Source: Saprospiraceae bacterium
GTDB lineage: Bacteria; Bacteroidota; Bacteroidia; Chitinophagales; Saprospiraceae
Direction: 5' to 3'
DNA: 64,000 bases
NCBI GenBank assembly: GCA_016714985.1
Contig: JADKBS010000022.1
Location: 62,001-126,000 of the forward strand
Shown: positions 1 to 9,030 of the stretch, in pieces
How positions within the stretch are numbered: the stretch's first letter is position 1
Layout: every line of letters starts with the position of its first letter
Made by a program: the position numbers and the translations under genes
The notes under the pieces: generated by a model
Seen by the model: only the letters and a program-made list of their open reading frames with translations
Database searches by the model: none
What the model was told of the DNA's origin: nothing

Positions 1-593
1 GTTTGCAAGGTGCCATGAAAGGCTTGTACGTTCGACACCCCATTGATCGCCGAATTTTCAATGGTATTCCTGTAGGACTCAATTTCAATGTCAACCGCTT
101 CCAATTCAGTGGCGCCCAACTTAGCGGCAAGGATTGCCAGCACCCCTGTTCCGCAGCCATAATCAAGGACAGCCTTTCCTTCGAAATGGATGCCTTGCAT
201 GATTTCAATGACCGAAAACGTGGTCTCATGGTGCCCCGTCCCAAATGCCATTTTGGGGTTGATGACCAGTTCATGTTCCACCGCTGGCAAGGAATCATGA
301 AAATCGGCCCGGATCCCGCAAAATTCGCCAACAATGACCGGATGGAAGTTGGATTCCCATATTTCATTCCAGTTTTGGCCGGGTATCAATGTTTTTTGAA
401 ATTGAAAATCAAATTGTGACTGCAAATCCAACAACTCTTCGTCATGTTCCTCAGCATACTGACTTACGGGCATGTAGGCATTGAAGCCCGTTTCCGATTC
501 CTCAAATGTGTCGAACGGCAAGTGGCCCACCATGGCAATCAAGACTTCGTTTTGGGCAGGGTCGGTGGTTATATTGTATTGGAAATAGTCCAT
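1..593 (-). CDS. prmA: Ribosomal protein L11 methyltransferase PrmA (C-terminus outside window)
   Basis: SAM-dependent methyltransferase that trimethylates ribosomal protein L11 in the cytoplasm. The frame is open from the ATG at 591-593 down to base 1, so about 197 residues are present and the C-terminus is off the window. The N-terminal part reads MDYFQYNITTDP and has the NWNEIWE and FGTGHHETT segments typical of PrmA; the SAM-binding motif I follows as DYGCGTGVLAI near residue 150. No stop or frameshift is seen. Upstream lies a short GTGATTCG-type array and then the end of a DinB-like gene on the same strand. Family assignment rests on motif recognition by eye; the order of motifs makes another class I methyltransferase unlikely. 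Confidence 0.88.
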   Translation of the reverse strand, partial: MDYFQYNITTDPAQNEVLIAMVGHLPFDTFEESETGFNAYMPVSQYAEEHDEELLDLQSQFDFQFQKTLIPGQNWNEIWESNFHPVIVGEFCGIRADFHDSLPAVEHELVINPKMAFGTGHHETTFSVIEIMQGIHFEGKAVLDYGCGTGVLAILAAKLGATELEAVDIEIESYRNTIENSAINGVSNVQAFHGTLQ

Positions 594-597
594 GAAG

Positions 598-643
598 TCG
601 TGGTTGGTGTTTGGTGGTTGGTGATTGGTGATTCGTGATTCGC
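598..643. repeat. Short tandem array, GTGATTCG-type unit
   Basis: The spacer between prmA and the DinB-like gene is built from degenerate 7-8 bp units (GTGGTTG, GTGATTG, GTGATTC). The same closing sequence GTGATTCGTGATTCGC-like units recur at 44286-44313, and in inverse orientation at 46731-46760. No open frame uses it. Function unknown. Confidence 0.7.
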
Positions 644-662
644 AGCACGCAATTAAACAGCC

Positions 663-1175
663 TCAGGCTTGTTGCTCTTGCCAATGCTTTACGGTAGAGG
701 GTGCCACGCCGATATTTTTGTCCATGACGAATTCAGGCGCAGTTGATTTCAAGCCCATTTTGATGATGGCAAGGTGGTGTACGGCATGGTCGTAGGCATA
801 CATCATTTCACGGCCAATGCAGGACGTCACCACGGGCCTTGTCTCGTTGAGATCAGCAGAGAAATCTGCAACGACTTCCACGGCTATCGCCTCCTCCATG
901 TCTTTCAATTTTTCATAAAACTGCTGAAGCATGGCAGCCGCATAGGCTGGTTCCGTCTCCACCCTGGTATCCCGCTGGCGATGGGCATAGTCCAACCTGC
1001 CATCTAGCGCATTGTTGGCCAAGCAACCATAAAAATCAATGATGTGGCGGAAATGCTGCCCAATGGACGAGCCATTGAAAAGCGCCAATGGCCGGGTATA
1101 GGTTTCCTCACCAAGCCTTTGAAGCAGGTCGGTCATTTGCCATATAATGATTTCTGTTCCTTGCTTACAGTTCAT
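663..1175 (-). CDS. DinB-like (YfiT/DinB superfamily) metal-binding protein
   Basis: A 170-residue protein of the DinB/YfiT four-helix-bundle superfamily. Members bind a divalent metal through three histidines and several are thiol-dependent (bacillithiol or mycothiol) S-transferases; the substrate here is unknown. The metal triad is visible as GQHFRHIIDFY (H44) and YDHAVHHLA (H130, H134). Start chosen at the ATG at 1173-1175 (MNCKQGTE) because the 40 residues that precede it in frame are low-complexity and run through a tandem DNA array. Length is normal for the family. A bacillithiol enzyme (bshC at 29622) occurs in the window, so a bacillithiol-linked role is possible, but this is inference. 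Confidence 0.75.
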   Translation of the reverse strand: MNCKQGTEIIIWQMTDLLQRLGEETYTRPLALFNGSSIGQHFRHIIDFYGCLANNALDGRLDYAHRQRDTRVETEPAYAAAMLQQFYEKLKDMEEAIAVEVVADFSADLNETRPVVTSCIGREMMYAYDHAVHHLAIIKMGLKSTAPEFVMDKNIGVAPSTVKHWQEQQA

Positions 1176-1251
1176 TTTTCGAGAATTTTTTTGACTGTTT
1201 GATCCTTGGAGGGTTTTAAGTTGTGAGTTTAGCGCAGCCGTTTCATTCATT

Positions 1252-1295
1252 GCACGTAGCAACTCGTGGCTCGAAACTCGTAGCTCGTAGCTCAC
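1252..1295. repeat. Short tandem array, AACTCGTAGCTCG-type unit
   Basis: Degenerate copies of CAACTCGTGG / GAAACTCGTAG / CTCGTAG fill the gap between two minus-strand genes and reach the stop codon of the upstream one. A related array is at 24503-24537. Confidence 0.7.
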
Positions 1296-1843
1296 AAATA
1301 CCGCTGTATATTCTGCAAATCCAGCTCAATTTGGTTCATGATGCTCTGGTGCGTATGCTCAAAGCTGTCCTTGGTGCTTTGGATTTTTTTCATCTCCGCA
1401 TCAATCTGGTTGCCAGCATCGTCAATGGTGGCCTGCGACTTGGCAATCTGGTTCTGCAAATTGACGATCTGCTCCTGCCAAGCCTGAATCTGCGCCTTCA
1501 GTTTCAGGACCTCCTCTTGCTTGTTGTTCACCCGCTTTTGCAATTGGCCCTGCAAGGCAAGGCTGAACTGCTCCTTTTCATCGAACAAAACCTTGCGGTA
1601 GTGCTGCCCGGTCGTCAGCAGTTTCTCCTTGGTCAGCCCAACGGTCGAAGCCGTTGCATAAGCTGATTTGTAGGACATTTCTTCCGGCATGTTCATCATG
1701 GCCAACCGGCCAAGCGACAGCTTGAACTCCAAGTAATCAAACCCCGGAAGGTTGTTCTTTTCCAGGGCACGGGTGAGCGATTCGATGCTCTTGCTATCCA
1801 ATCCGGTGGTATCACCAAAAATTTCTGTCAGGTCTTGTTGCAT
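1292..1843 (-). CDS. Hypothetical coiled-coil protein
   Basis: A 183-residue protein I cannot assign to a named family. The N-terminal ~90 residues look globular (TEIFGDTTGLDSKSIE, then a segment rich in leucine and methionine). From about residue 95 to 170 it is a long heptad-rich coiled coil dominated by Q, K, E, I and L. No signal peptide, membrane segment or cysteine cluster is seen, so it is probably cytoplasmic. The ATG at 1841-1843 (MQQDLTEIF) is preferred over an in-frame TTG eight codons upstream. It follows queE on the same strand but a 128 bp MITE copy separates them. A structural or PspA-like role cannot be excluded but is not supported. Confidence 0.6.
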   Translation of the reverse strand: MQQDLTEIFGDTTGLDSKSIESLTRALEKNNLPGFDYLEFKLSLGRLAMMNMPEEMSYKSAYATASTVGLTKEKLLTTGQHYRKVLFDEKEQFSLALQGQLQKRVNNKQEEVLKLKAQIQAWQEQIVNLQNQIAKSQATIDDAGNQIDAEMKKIQSTKDSFEHTHQSIMNQIELDLQNIQRYL

Positions 1844-2026
1844 GTCACTTTTGTTTAATGGCGGCAAAGATAGAAATTCAAAGGATTGTACCGAATCCGC
1901 TATGACTTATGTCCGTGAATACTCGACAAACCTGCCTTCCCATCGCCAAAAAGCGGTACCAAGGGAAACGGTGACGAAATAGACAGGTCGCTCCGTAAAT
2001 CCTTACACCGTTCCCAAGGAATATTC

Positions 2027-2154
2027 GTAACTACTTTAGGGCGTGGGAGGAGAGCGAAAAAATTTCATTTTTTCGCTCTCCTCCCACATTTTGGGTTATT
2101 TTTTGGGGGAAATTGAAAATTTTCCCCAAAAAACAACCCCTGTTAAGTAGTTAC
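2027..2154 (+). mobile_element. Double-hairpin MITE, copy 1 (IS66-like ends)
   Basis: A 128 bp non-coding element and the type copy of a family of five. Its ends are inverted repeats: GTAACTACTTTAGGG at the left, CCCTGTTAAGTAGTTAC at the right. Inside are hairpin A at 2043-2087, with 21 bp perfect arms and a 3-nt TTC loop, and hairpin B at 2093-2139, with G/T-rich arms such as TTTTTTGGGGGAAA. The flanks carry a 14 bp direct repeat with 12 matches (2013-2026 and 2155-2168), which includes the queE stop region. This differs from the 8 bp repeats at the other copies. GTAA ends with an 8 bp duplication are known for the IS66 family; no transposase is encoded, so mobility would be in trans. Confidence 0.85.
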
Positions 2155-2155
2155 C

Positions 2156-2785
2156 TCAAGGAATGTTCAACAATTTATGCGTCTGGATGCTCAGTCGCCA
2201 ATGCGGGTTCGCTTTGCAGTAAGCAATGGCCGCCACCGTGTTCTCGGCCTGCACAGGCCCATCCATCGGTTGCAGGAAAAAATGCTCGAAGTCCAAATGC
2301 TCGAACAAATCGGGCATGGCGCCCGGCTGCGGAAAGACCAATTTCAGTTCATTGCCCTTGGTAAGCACCACCGCTGCACCCGCCTTCGGGCTGACGCAAA
2401 CCCAATCGAGGCCAGCCGGGGCAGCTTGGGTGCCATTGGTTTCCACCCCGATTTCAAAGCCTTTTTCATGAAAAGCCGCTACCAAAGCCTCGTCCAATTG
2501 CAGCAGCGGCTCGCCCCCCGTGCATACGACGTAGGGCTTCCCTCTCCCCAGGTCACCCCAAAGGCTTGCCACCAGTTCCGCCAGTTCCTCAGCCGTGTAG
2601 CGACCGCCATTCTCGCCGTCCATCCCCCAGAAATCGGTATCGCAGAACTGGCAAATAGCCTTTGACCTGTCCTCCTCCCTACCCGACCACAGGTTGCAGC
2701 CCGTGAACCGGCAGAACACCGCAGGCCGCCCCGTATGCGCCCCCTCCCCTTGCAGGGTGTAGTATATTTCTTTGATTTTGTACAT
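2156..2785 (-). CDS. queE: 7-carboxy-7-deazaguanine synthase QueE
   Basis: Radical SAM enzyme that converts 6-carboxy-5,6,7,8-tetrahydropterin to 7-carboxy-7-deazaguanine in the queuosine/preQ0 pathway. The 209-residue length is typical. The N-terminus has the substrate-binding YYTLQGEGAHTGRPAVF stretch. The iron-sulfur ligands are C30, C45 and C48, giving the CX14CX2C spacing found in one class of QueE instead of the standard CX3CX2C. CTGGEPLLQ (SAM contact) and VETNGT follow, and SPKAG lies in the C-terminal half. The start is the ATG at 2783-2785. No other queuosine gene is adjacent. The MITE at 2027-2154 abuts its stop codon. Confidence 0.93.
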   Translation of the reverse strand: MYKIKEIYYTLQGEGAHTGRPAVFCRFTGCNLWSGREEDRSKAICQFCDTDFWGMDGENGGRYTAEELAELVASLWGDLGRGKPYVVCTGGEPLLQLDEALVAAFHEKGFEIGVETNGTQAAPAGLDWVCVSPKAGAAVVLTKGNELKLVFPQPGAMPDLFEHLDFEHFFLQPMDGPVQAENTVAAIAYCKANPHWRLSIQTHKLLNIP

Positions 2786-2959
2786 CGCTGCGCAAAATTA
2801 GGGGGTTGGCATGATACAGGGAAAGGGATGGGGGTTTTCTTGAAAAGGCTTAAAAAGCCAATGCCAATATTTCCTATTTTGGAAAAAGCTTATACCTTCA
2901 CGCCCGAACTCAACAACCAAGCGCATGACGCCCGTAAACCGCCCATTCATCTCAGCACC

Positions 2960-2992
2960 AGACCTTCCAAGTTTTCAAAACTTGGAAGGTCT
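2960..2992. repeat. Perfect 16-bp-arm palindrome
   Basis: Arms AGACCTTCCAAGTTTT and AAAACTTGGAAGGTCT around a single C. It lies between divergent genes, 32 bp before the hsdR fragment's start codon. It could be a REP-type intergenic palindrome or a strong hairpin; the loop of one base suggests DNA-level structure rather than a normal terminator. Confidence 0.8.
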
Positions 2993-3023
2993 CGTCATGT
3001 CCCCCAAAACCCCATGCCCCGCC

Positions 3024-3509
3024 ATGCCCCTGAACAAAAAACTACTCTCCGAGCGGGACATCTGCACCAAGTACATCACCCCCGCCCTCGAAGCCGCTGG
3101 CTGGAACAAGCACACCCAGCTCCTCGAAGAAGTCTCCTTCACCGATGGTAAAATCTACGTGGGGGGCAAACTCGCCGCACGGGGCAAGGGCAAGCGGGCC
3201 GACTATATCCTCTACTATAAACCGAACATCCCCATCACCATCATCGAGGCGAAGGACAACAGCCACTCCGTGCGGGCAGGCATCCAACAGGCGCTGGACT
3301 ATGCACGGATACTCGACATCCCCTGCGTGTTCAGCAGCAATGGGGATGGGTTTTTGTTTCATGATCGGAGCGCCGACCCTTTTGTCATTGTTGAAGGCAA
3401 ACCGCAACGTCACGCGGGAAGTCATGGCAGGTTAAAACACATGATATTTCAAGTCGTTTACGGTAATGACAAAAGCGATAATTTAACAAAGAAAGAATTA
3501 GAGACATGA
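3024..3509 (+). pseudogene. N-terminal nuclease domain of a type I restriction HsdR subunit
   Basis: A 161-residue reading frame whose first ~130 residues match the N-terminal nuclease domain of HsdR: SERDICTKYITPALEAAGW, then EVSFTDGKIYVGGK, RADYILYYKP, TIIEAKDN and SSNGDGFLFHDRS. The D...ExK signature (RADY, then IEAKD) is intact. A complete HsdR is roughly six times longer; here the homology ends near FVIVEG and the frame continues for about 40 residues of unrelated AT-rich sequence. Its TGA overlaps the helicase ATG at 3506 (ATGA), so translation may be coupled. ATG at 3024 is chosen; 2997 is a possible alternative. I favour a truncated hsdR cut by an island, but a free nuclease partner of the helicase is possible. 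Confidence 0.7.
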
Positions 3510-6500
3510 AAAAAGATAAGTACTTACAGATATTTAATTACTTGAAAGAGTTCTCAAAACTTAGGAGTAACCCTGTCCGGGATATTGAGGCTCAGGAGAC
3601 ACATTATCCTGAAAAATTTTGGCTTAATGACATTCCTGAAAATGAGCTTTTTGAAAATATCATCAGACCTGTCTTCAATGAAGACAACGACTATTGGTTA
3701 AAAGTAAGAAAGCCTAAAGAGCCAACGAAACCAGAATTTGCCAAGCTTACAGAAAACTTGGAGAAATGGATTGACAAGCCAACATTATTAAATGATGAAG
3801 GCGAACCCAAATTAAAGGAACATCTTGAGGTGAATGGAGTAACTTTTTCGATTGAGGTTTTCTCAGAAGTTCAAAAAGAATTACAGCGATATATTAATGA
3901 AAAATGGATTGATGACCTGTTAGAATATGACGAGAGTATAGAAGCATACAGAATTGAATATGAAAAATATGAAAAACTAAATGCTGTTTACAAACAATTT
4001 TTTAAAATATTTAACAAAGTTCAGCAATTTGGAGAAGAGTATGAATTGGTTGTTGGTGTCGGACTATTGAACTTCAAAGAGAATGATGAAACACCGAAGA
4101 TTTTCAGACATATTTTAACCCAAAGAGTCGATATTAATTTCGAGTACTCTCAAAAGGACTCACAAATTTTCGTTTCGCCAAACTTAGAATCTGAACCTCA
4201 AATTGAAACTGATTCTATCCTTGACTTATTCGACCAGTTTGATGCACAGAATATTATAAATGCTGAAAAATCAGTAGAAATCTTTATCAAGGAGAAAAAC
4301 ATTGAAACCATTTTTAGTAACACAGAAGATGTTCTACAAATGTTTGCGGAAATGATGTCATCTGATGGGAGCTATAACCATTTGATTGAAAAACCTAATA
4401 GAACTTCTACAAAACCTGTTATCACATTTTCTCCTGCTCTACTGTTAAGAAAAAGGAATACTCGAAGCTTTACTGCTTTGTATGAAAAAATAGTGCAGAA
4501 TATTGAAAATAGTGAAGATGATCTTGAAATTCCTACAATAAATGACCTTATAGGTATACACCCAAACAACGAACATGATAGTTCTTTAGATACTCCCTCT
4601 AATGGAGCACAGGTTGAGCAAATATTTTTCCCAAAAGAATATAATGACGAACAATTAGAGATAGTTGAAAAAGCGAAAAAGAACAATAAGGTTCTCGTTC
4701 AAGGCCCTCCAGGAACAGGAAAGTCACACACTATCGCCAATTTAATTTGTCACTTGCTCGCAAATGGTAAAAAGGTTTTAATTACTGCGTACACAAAAAG
4801 AGCATTGGAAGTTTTAAAGGACAAGCTTCCACCTGAATTTCAAGATTTGGCAGTTAATCTGTTAAGCGGTGATTCATCTTCAGTTCAAGATTTGCAATCA
4901 AGTGTTAATTCAATCAATGATGAACTGTCAAGAGCCAATCTAACTCAATATCAATCACAAATTGATGAGTTTGAAAAGGAATTAAAGAAAACAAGAGAAT
5001 CAAATGCTGAAACGTCAAACAGCCTCCTAATGATTAAGGAGAAAGCAACACGAAAGCAGGAAATCAACGAGAAGTATCAAGGAACTCTAACCAAAATAGC
5101 TGAGGCTCTTGAAAGAGATGCCGAATTATTCGAATGGTACAAAGATGATTTCAGCAATATCGAAAGTGATGAGTTGCTGTCTATGTTAACTGAATTTATT
5201 CAACATCATGAAAGTTACGAGAAAATCGAGACTGATGAGTTTGGTTATGAAATACCAGACCCCAACAAATTATTTACTACTGAAGGATTGAAAGAATATG
5301 CAAGCCTTGAGAATAAGCTCGCCAATAGCTTTCCAAAAGATGAAGACCTGAAAATTTCTTCTTCAAATTTTGACGAACTAAATCAACATCTCAATCAACT
5401 TCAAAATTTTTATCATGAAGTAGATAAATTTCAAATTGACTTCACTACTACTGTTGTAGAATCTTTTCTCAAAGGCAGGAATTCGGATTGGTTGCAAATC
5501 TTAAATCAATCCAAAGCGGTGCTCGATAGGCTCGAAAAGCATGATTTAGGAAAGATTGATAAGGATGTAGAAGTTTCATATCCCGAAGGCAAAAGTTTAA
5601 AACAACTAAAAAATGATGCTCAAATACTTCTCGCTTATTTGAATGAAGGGAATCCATTAACAGGATTTTCTTTTTTCTGTCAAAAAGCCATTTCTACCAA
5701 AAGAATTAAAAGAGCGACTTTATTTTATTGAATCAGTTCGTGTCAATGGGAGTCCTTGTGATACTATTGAAGAATATGAAACCGTATTGAAGGATATTTC
5801 ATTTCAACAGGATTTTATTGAGTTATCAGAAATTTGGAAAAAGGAAGTACCAAATGGTAATTTACTATTAAAGAAATTTTCTTTTTTTAAGACAATACAC
5901 GATGAGGTTCTACGTCTAACTAAATTGATTGAAGAAACAAAAATATTAAAATCGGCCATAGAATCCATTAGCAGTCTGCAACTAAAACTTTTTGATAAAG
6001 AAGACCTAAAGACGTCTATTCTAAAAACCAATTACAGCAAGATAAGTGAAAGCATTTTGGAATATAAAGATTTAGTTAGTCAATCAATAGCTTACCTTAA
6101 TCATGGTAATTTCCACCCTATAAAAGAGAGTATAATTGCAGTATATGATAAAATCGACTCTCACACTTATGTCGAGTTGCTGATTCAACTCGACAAGTTA
6201 ATTCACGGCAAACAGAATTTTATAAATTTCAAAAATCTGCGTTCGGAACTCTTTTCTAAAATTCCATCTACTATACAATTTGTAGAAAATAAGACCTTTT
6301 CAATTCAAAAGGTACAAAACTTAAAGCAAGCAATCTATTTCAGAAACGCACAACATCAGCTTGATAAGTTGATGGATGTTAATTATGAAAATCAGCTCAT
6401 ACAAAACCTAAATGAGTTGGAAAGAAAGGAAAGGAAACTAATTGCTAAGCTCGCTTCAAAGAAAGCATGGTATAAAGTTGTTGAAGGTCTTCAACAAAAT

Positions 6501-8607
6501 CGCTCTTTAAGACAGCATTTAGAAGCTTGGGTTATGGCAGTAAAGAAAATTGGTAAAACGGGTAAAGGCAAAAGAGCAATGAAGTTTCGAAAATTGCTCA
6601 ACAAGAAATGGAGCATTGTAAAGATTCAGTACCGTGTTGGATTATGCCGCTATACAAGGTTGCCGAAACGATTCAACCAGAACAAGAAATGTACGACTAT
6701 GTAATTATAGATGAGGCCAGTCAACTTGGACCTGATGCGATATTTCTACTCTATATTTCAAAAAATATCATAATTGTAGGAGACGACAAACAGACATCAC
6801 CTGAGTATGTTGGTGTTGATACAAATACTATGACACCTCACATTAAACGCCATCTGAATGGAATTCCATTTTCAGACTATTACGGTACAGAGTTTAGCTT
6901 TTTTGACCACGCAAAATTCTTCTGTGATGGCGTAACCGTTCTGAGAGAACATTTCAGGTGTATGCCTGAAATCATCGAGTTTTCAAACCGTCATTTTTAT
7001 GCCCCTGACGGAAAAGGGCTATACCCACTTAAACAATATTCAGAAAACCGTCTTGAACCATTAGTCACGAAGTTTTGTTCAAGCGGTTATACTGAAGGTA
7101 CTGGCGCAAGAATAATAAATGAGCCAGAGGCTAACGACATTGCTGAAACCATTGAAAAGTTGGTTAAAGACGAAAGTTATAGTGGAAAGACAATTGGAGT
7201 TATTACTCTTCAAGGAAATCAGCAAGCAAGTTCAATTGAAAACCTAATCTTGAAAAGAATTGGGGAAAAGGAATTTCATAAACGTAAAATCATTTGTGGG
7301 AACTCATCCTCTTTTCAGGGTGATGAAAGAGATATTATCTTTTTGAGCTTAGTTACTGCTCACAATCACAATAGAGCGGCGCTTGTAAAGCCAGAAGATG
7401 AAAGGCGTTTCAATGTGGCAGTAAGTCGTGCCAAAGACCAGATTTGGTTATTCCATTCGGTTCAGTTGGATGATTTGAGCAATTCAAATGATTTACGTTA
7501 CAAACTTTTAGACCATTTCAAAAATTACAACTCATATCAACCGATTTTCAACACACCAATTGAAAGGAGAATGGGGACACAACCTGACCCATTCGATAGT
7601 TGGTTTGAAGTTGACGTTTATAATGATATTGTCAGCAGGAGGCTTAGTGTCATTCCTCAATACGAAGTTGCGAAAGGTCGGTATAAGATTGATATGGTGG
7701 CTCTACTTCCTGATGGCACTAAAATAGCGATAGAGTGTGACGGGGATAAATGGCATGGCCCAGAACAGCATCAAAATGACATGATGCGTCAAAAAGTGCT
7801 TGAAAGGTGTGGGTGGCAGTTCTTTAGGGTTCGGGGTTATGAATATTACACCAATAGGAAAAAAGCTTTAGAACCACTTTGGAACATGATTACAGTATTT
7901 GAAGAAAAAGAAACAGGACAAGCTAAAGATTTTGGTTATCAAGAGTTTAAAACCCAAGAAGAAATTGATATGGAACAGGATAATTTAGTAGAGGTACAAA
8001 ATTCACCTTTGCAAATTGATACAGATGAGGAAGAAACTCCTTTAGAACCTATTGAGCAGATATCTTCAAATCCAAGTTCAGATAAAATACTTCGATACTT
8101 TAATCTTTTTAAGTCAGGTACTTACATTATGACAACTGATAAGCCTTTGGAAGCTGATTACGTAGTTCCGATTCAAGAAATCCACCAGACAGGTTTTCTT
8201 CTACAATGTTATCAGTCAGGTCATATCAATAAGATCCATATTCCTGTTTTGCTTTCCAAGAGAATTGGAAAAGAGTATATGAATGGCCTTAACAGAGATG
8301 GCCAATTAGTACACATACAGACAATTGATTCAGAGAGAAAATCATTGGAATTTACTTTAAAGAAAATGGGCAAAAAAAATTCAAAGCACATTTGACTGAA
8401 AATATTTCCACTCGAGAACTTCTTCATTTGCAAGGCATTAAAGTAATTTACAATGATTATGATAAAATTGAATATAGAGTGCTGCCGTTAGACATTCTCA
8501 ATAATATCAATCGTTTAGTGTTTCAGAGCTTTACGGCTAATGGCAAACCAATGGATAACAATTATTACGAATCAGAGTGGCAAGTAATTAGAAAATTTAA
8601 TGTTTAA
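3506..8607 (+). CDS. Large SF1 helicase with C-terminal Vsr-like nuclease domain (three frameshifts)
   Basis: A protein of about 1,700 residues, read in four pieces. The N-terminal ~390 residues have no motif I can name. Walker A is QGPPGTGKSHTIAN (near 4700). Motif II is IIDEASQLGPD (near 6710), followed by IVGDDKQTSP, SSSFQGDERDIIF and RRFNVAVSRAKDQ, all SF1 (Upf1/Dna2-like) motifs. Near 7590-7900 comes a Vsr/DUF559-like nuclease fold: YKIDMVALL, AIECDGDKWHG, CGWQFFRVRG. Reading frame slips occur at the T6 run 5671-5676, the A4 run 6590-6593 and the A8 run 8372-8379; one base change at each restores one frame. The gene is clearly more AT-rich than its surroundings, which suggests horizontal transfer. 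Helicase-Vsr proteins of this type include phage-defence systems such as Hhe; that role here is inference. Confidence 0.8.
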
Positions 8608-8697
8608 TACTGCTGTACCCGCTGACGGGGTGACTTACTCTAACGTTGGTTCAAATTACCTTCATGCGTTGTGACAAAATCTGCATGCCTCTCTAGC

Positions 8698-9000
8698 GAT
8701 GGCCAGCGCATCGAGCAACTGGCTTGGATGCTGTTCCTGAAAATCATGGACGACAAGGACCAGTAGCAGGAAATCCGCACGACGACTACGTGTCGCCCGT
8801 GCCGACGGAGTTTCAGTGGCGCAACTGGGCGGCTCCCGAGATCTCGGGACCGAGGGCATCACTGGGGACGAGTTGCAGCAGTTCATTGACCAACGGCTGT
8901 TCCCGGCACTGCGGGACTTGCCAGCACACGCCCCCGCTCGTTCATGGTGCGGGAAGTGTTCGAAGGCAACCACAACTACAGGTATATCGGCACCAACTAG
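8698..9000 (+). pseudogene. Decayed N-terminal fragment of type I methyltransferase HsdM
   Basis: Pieces of the HsdM N-terminal helical domain can be read in shifting frames: DGQRIEQLAWMLFLKIMDD (8698-8760), then FQWRNWAAP (about 8810), EGITGDELQQFIDQRLFP (about 8850-8915) and FMVREVFEGNHNYRYIG (about 8941-8990). At least three frame changes and an internal stop make it non-functional whatever the sequencing quality. GC-rich base composition resembles the hsdR fragment at 3024-3415 and not the AT-rich helicase gene between them, so both look like remains of one type I R-M locus. Bases 8608-8697 hold no gene that I recognise. Confidence 0.75.
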
Positions 9001-9030
9001 TGCGCAAGTCGAGCTATACTATCCCATTCC

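Noticed and set aside
3506..8607. Programmed frameshifting in the helicase gene
   Set aside because: Slips occur at three unrelated runs, in different directions, and similar slips affect housekeeping genes across the window.
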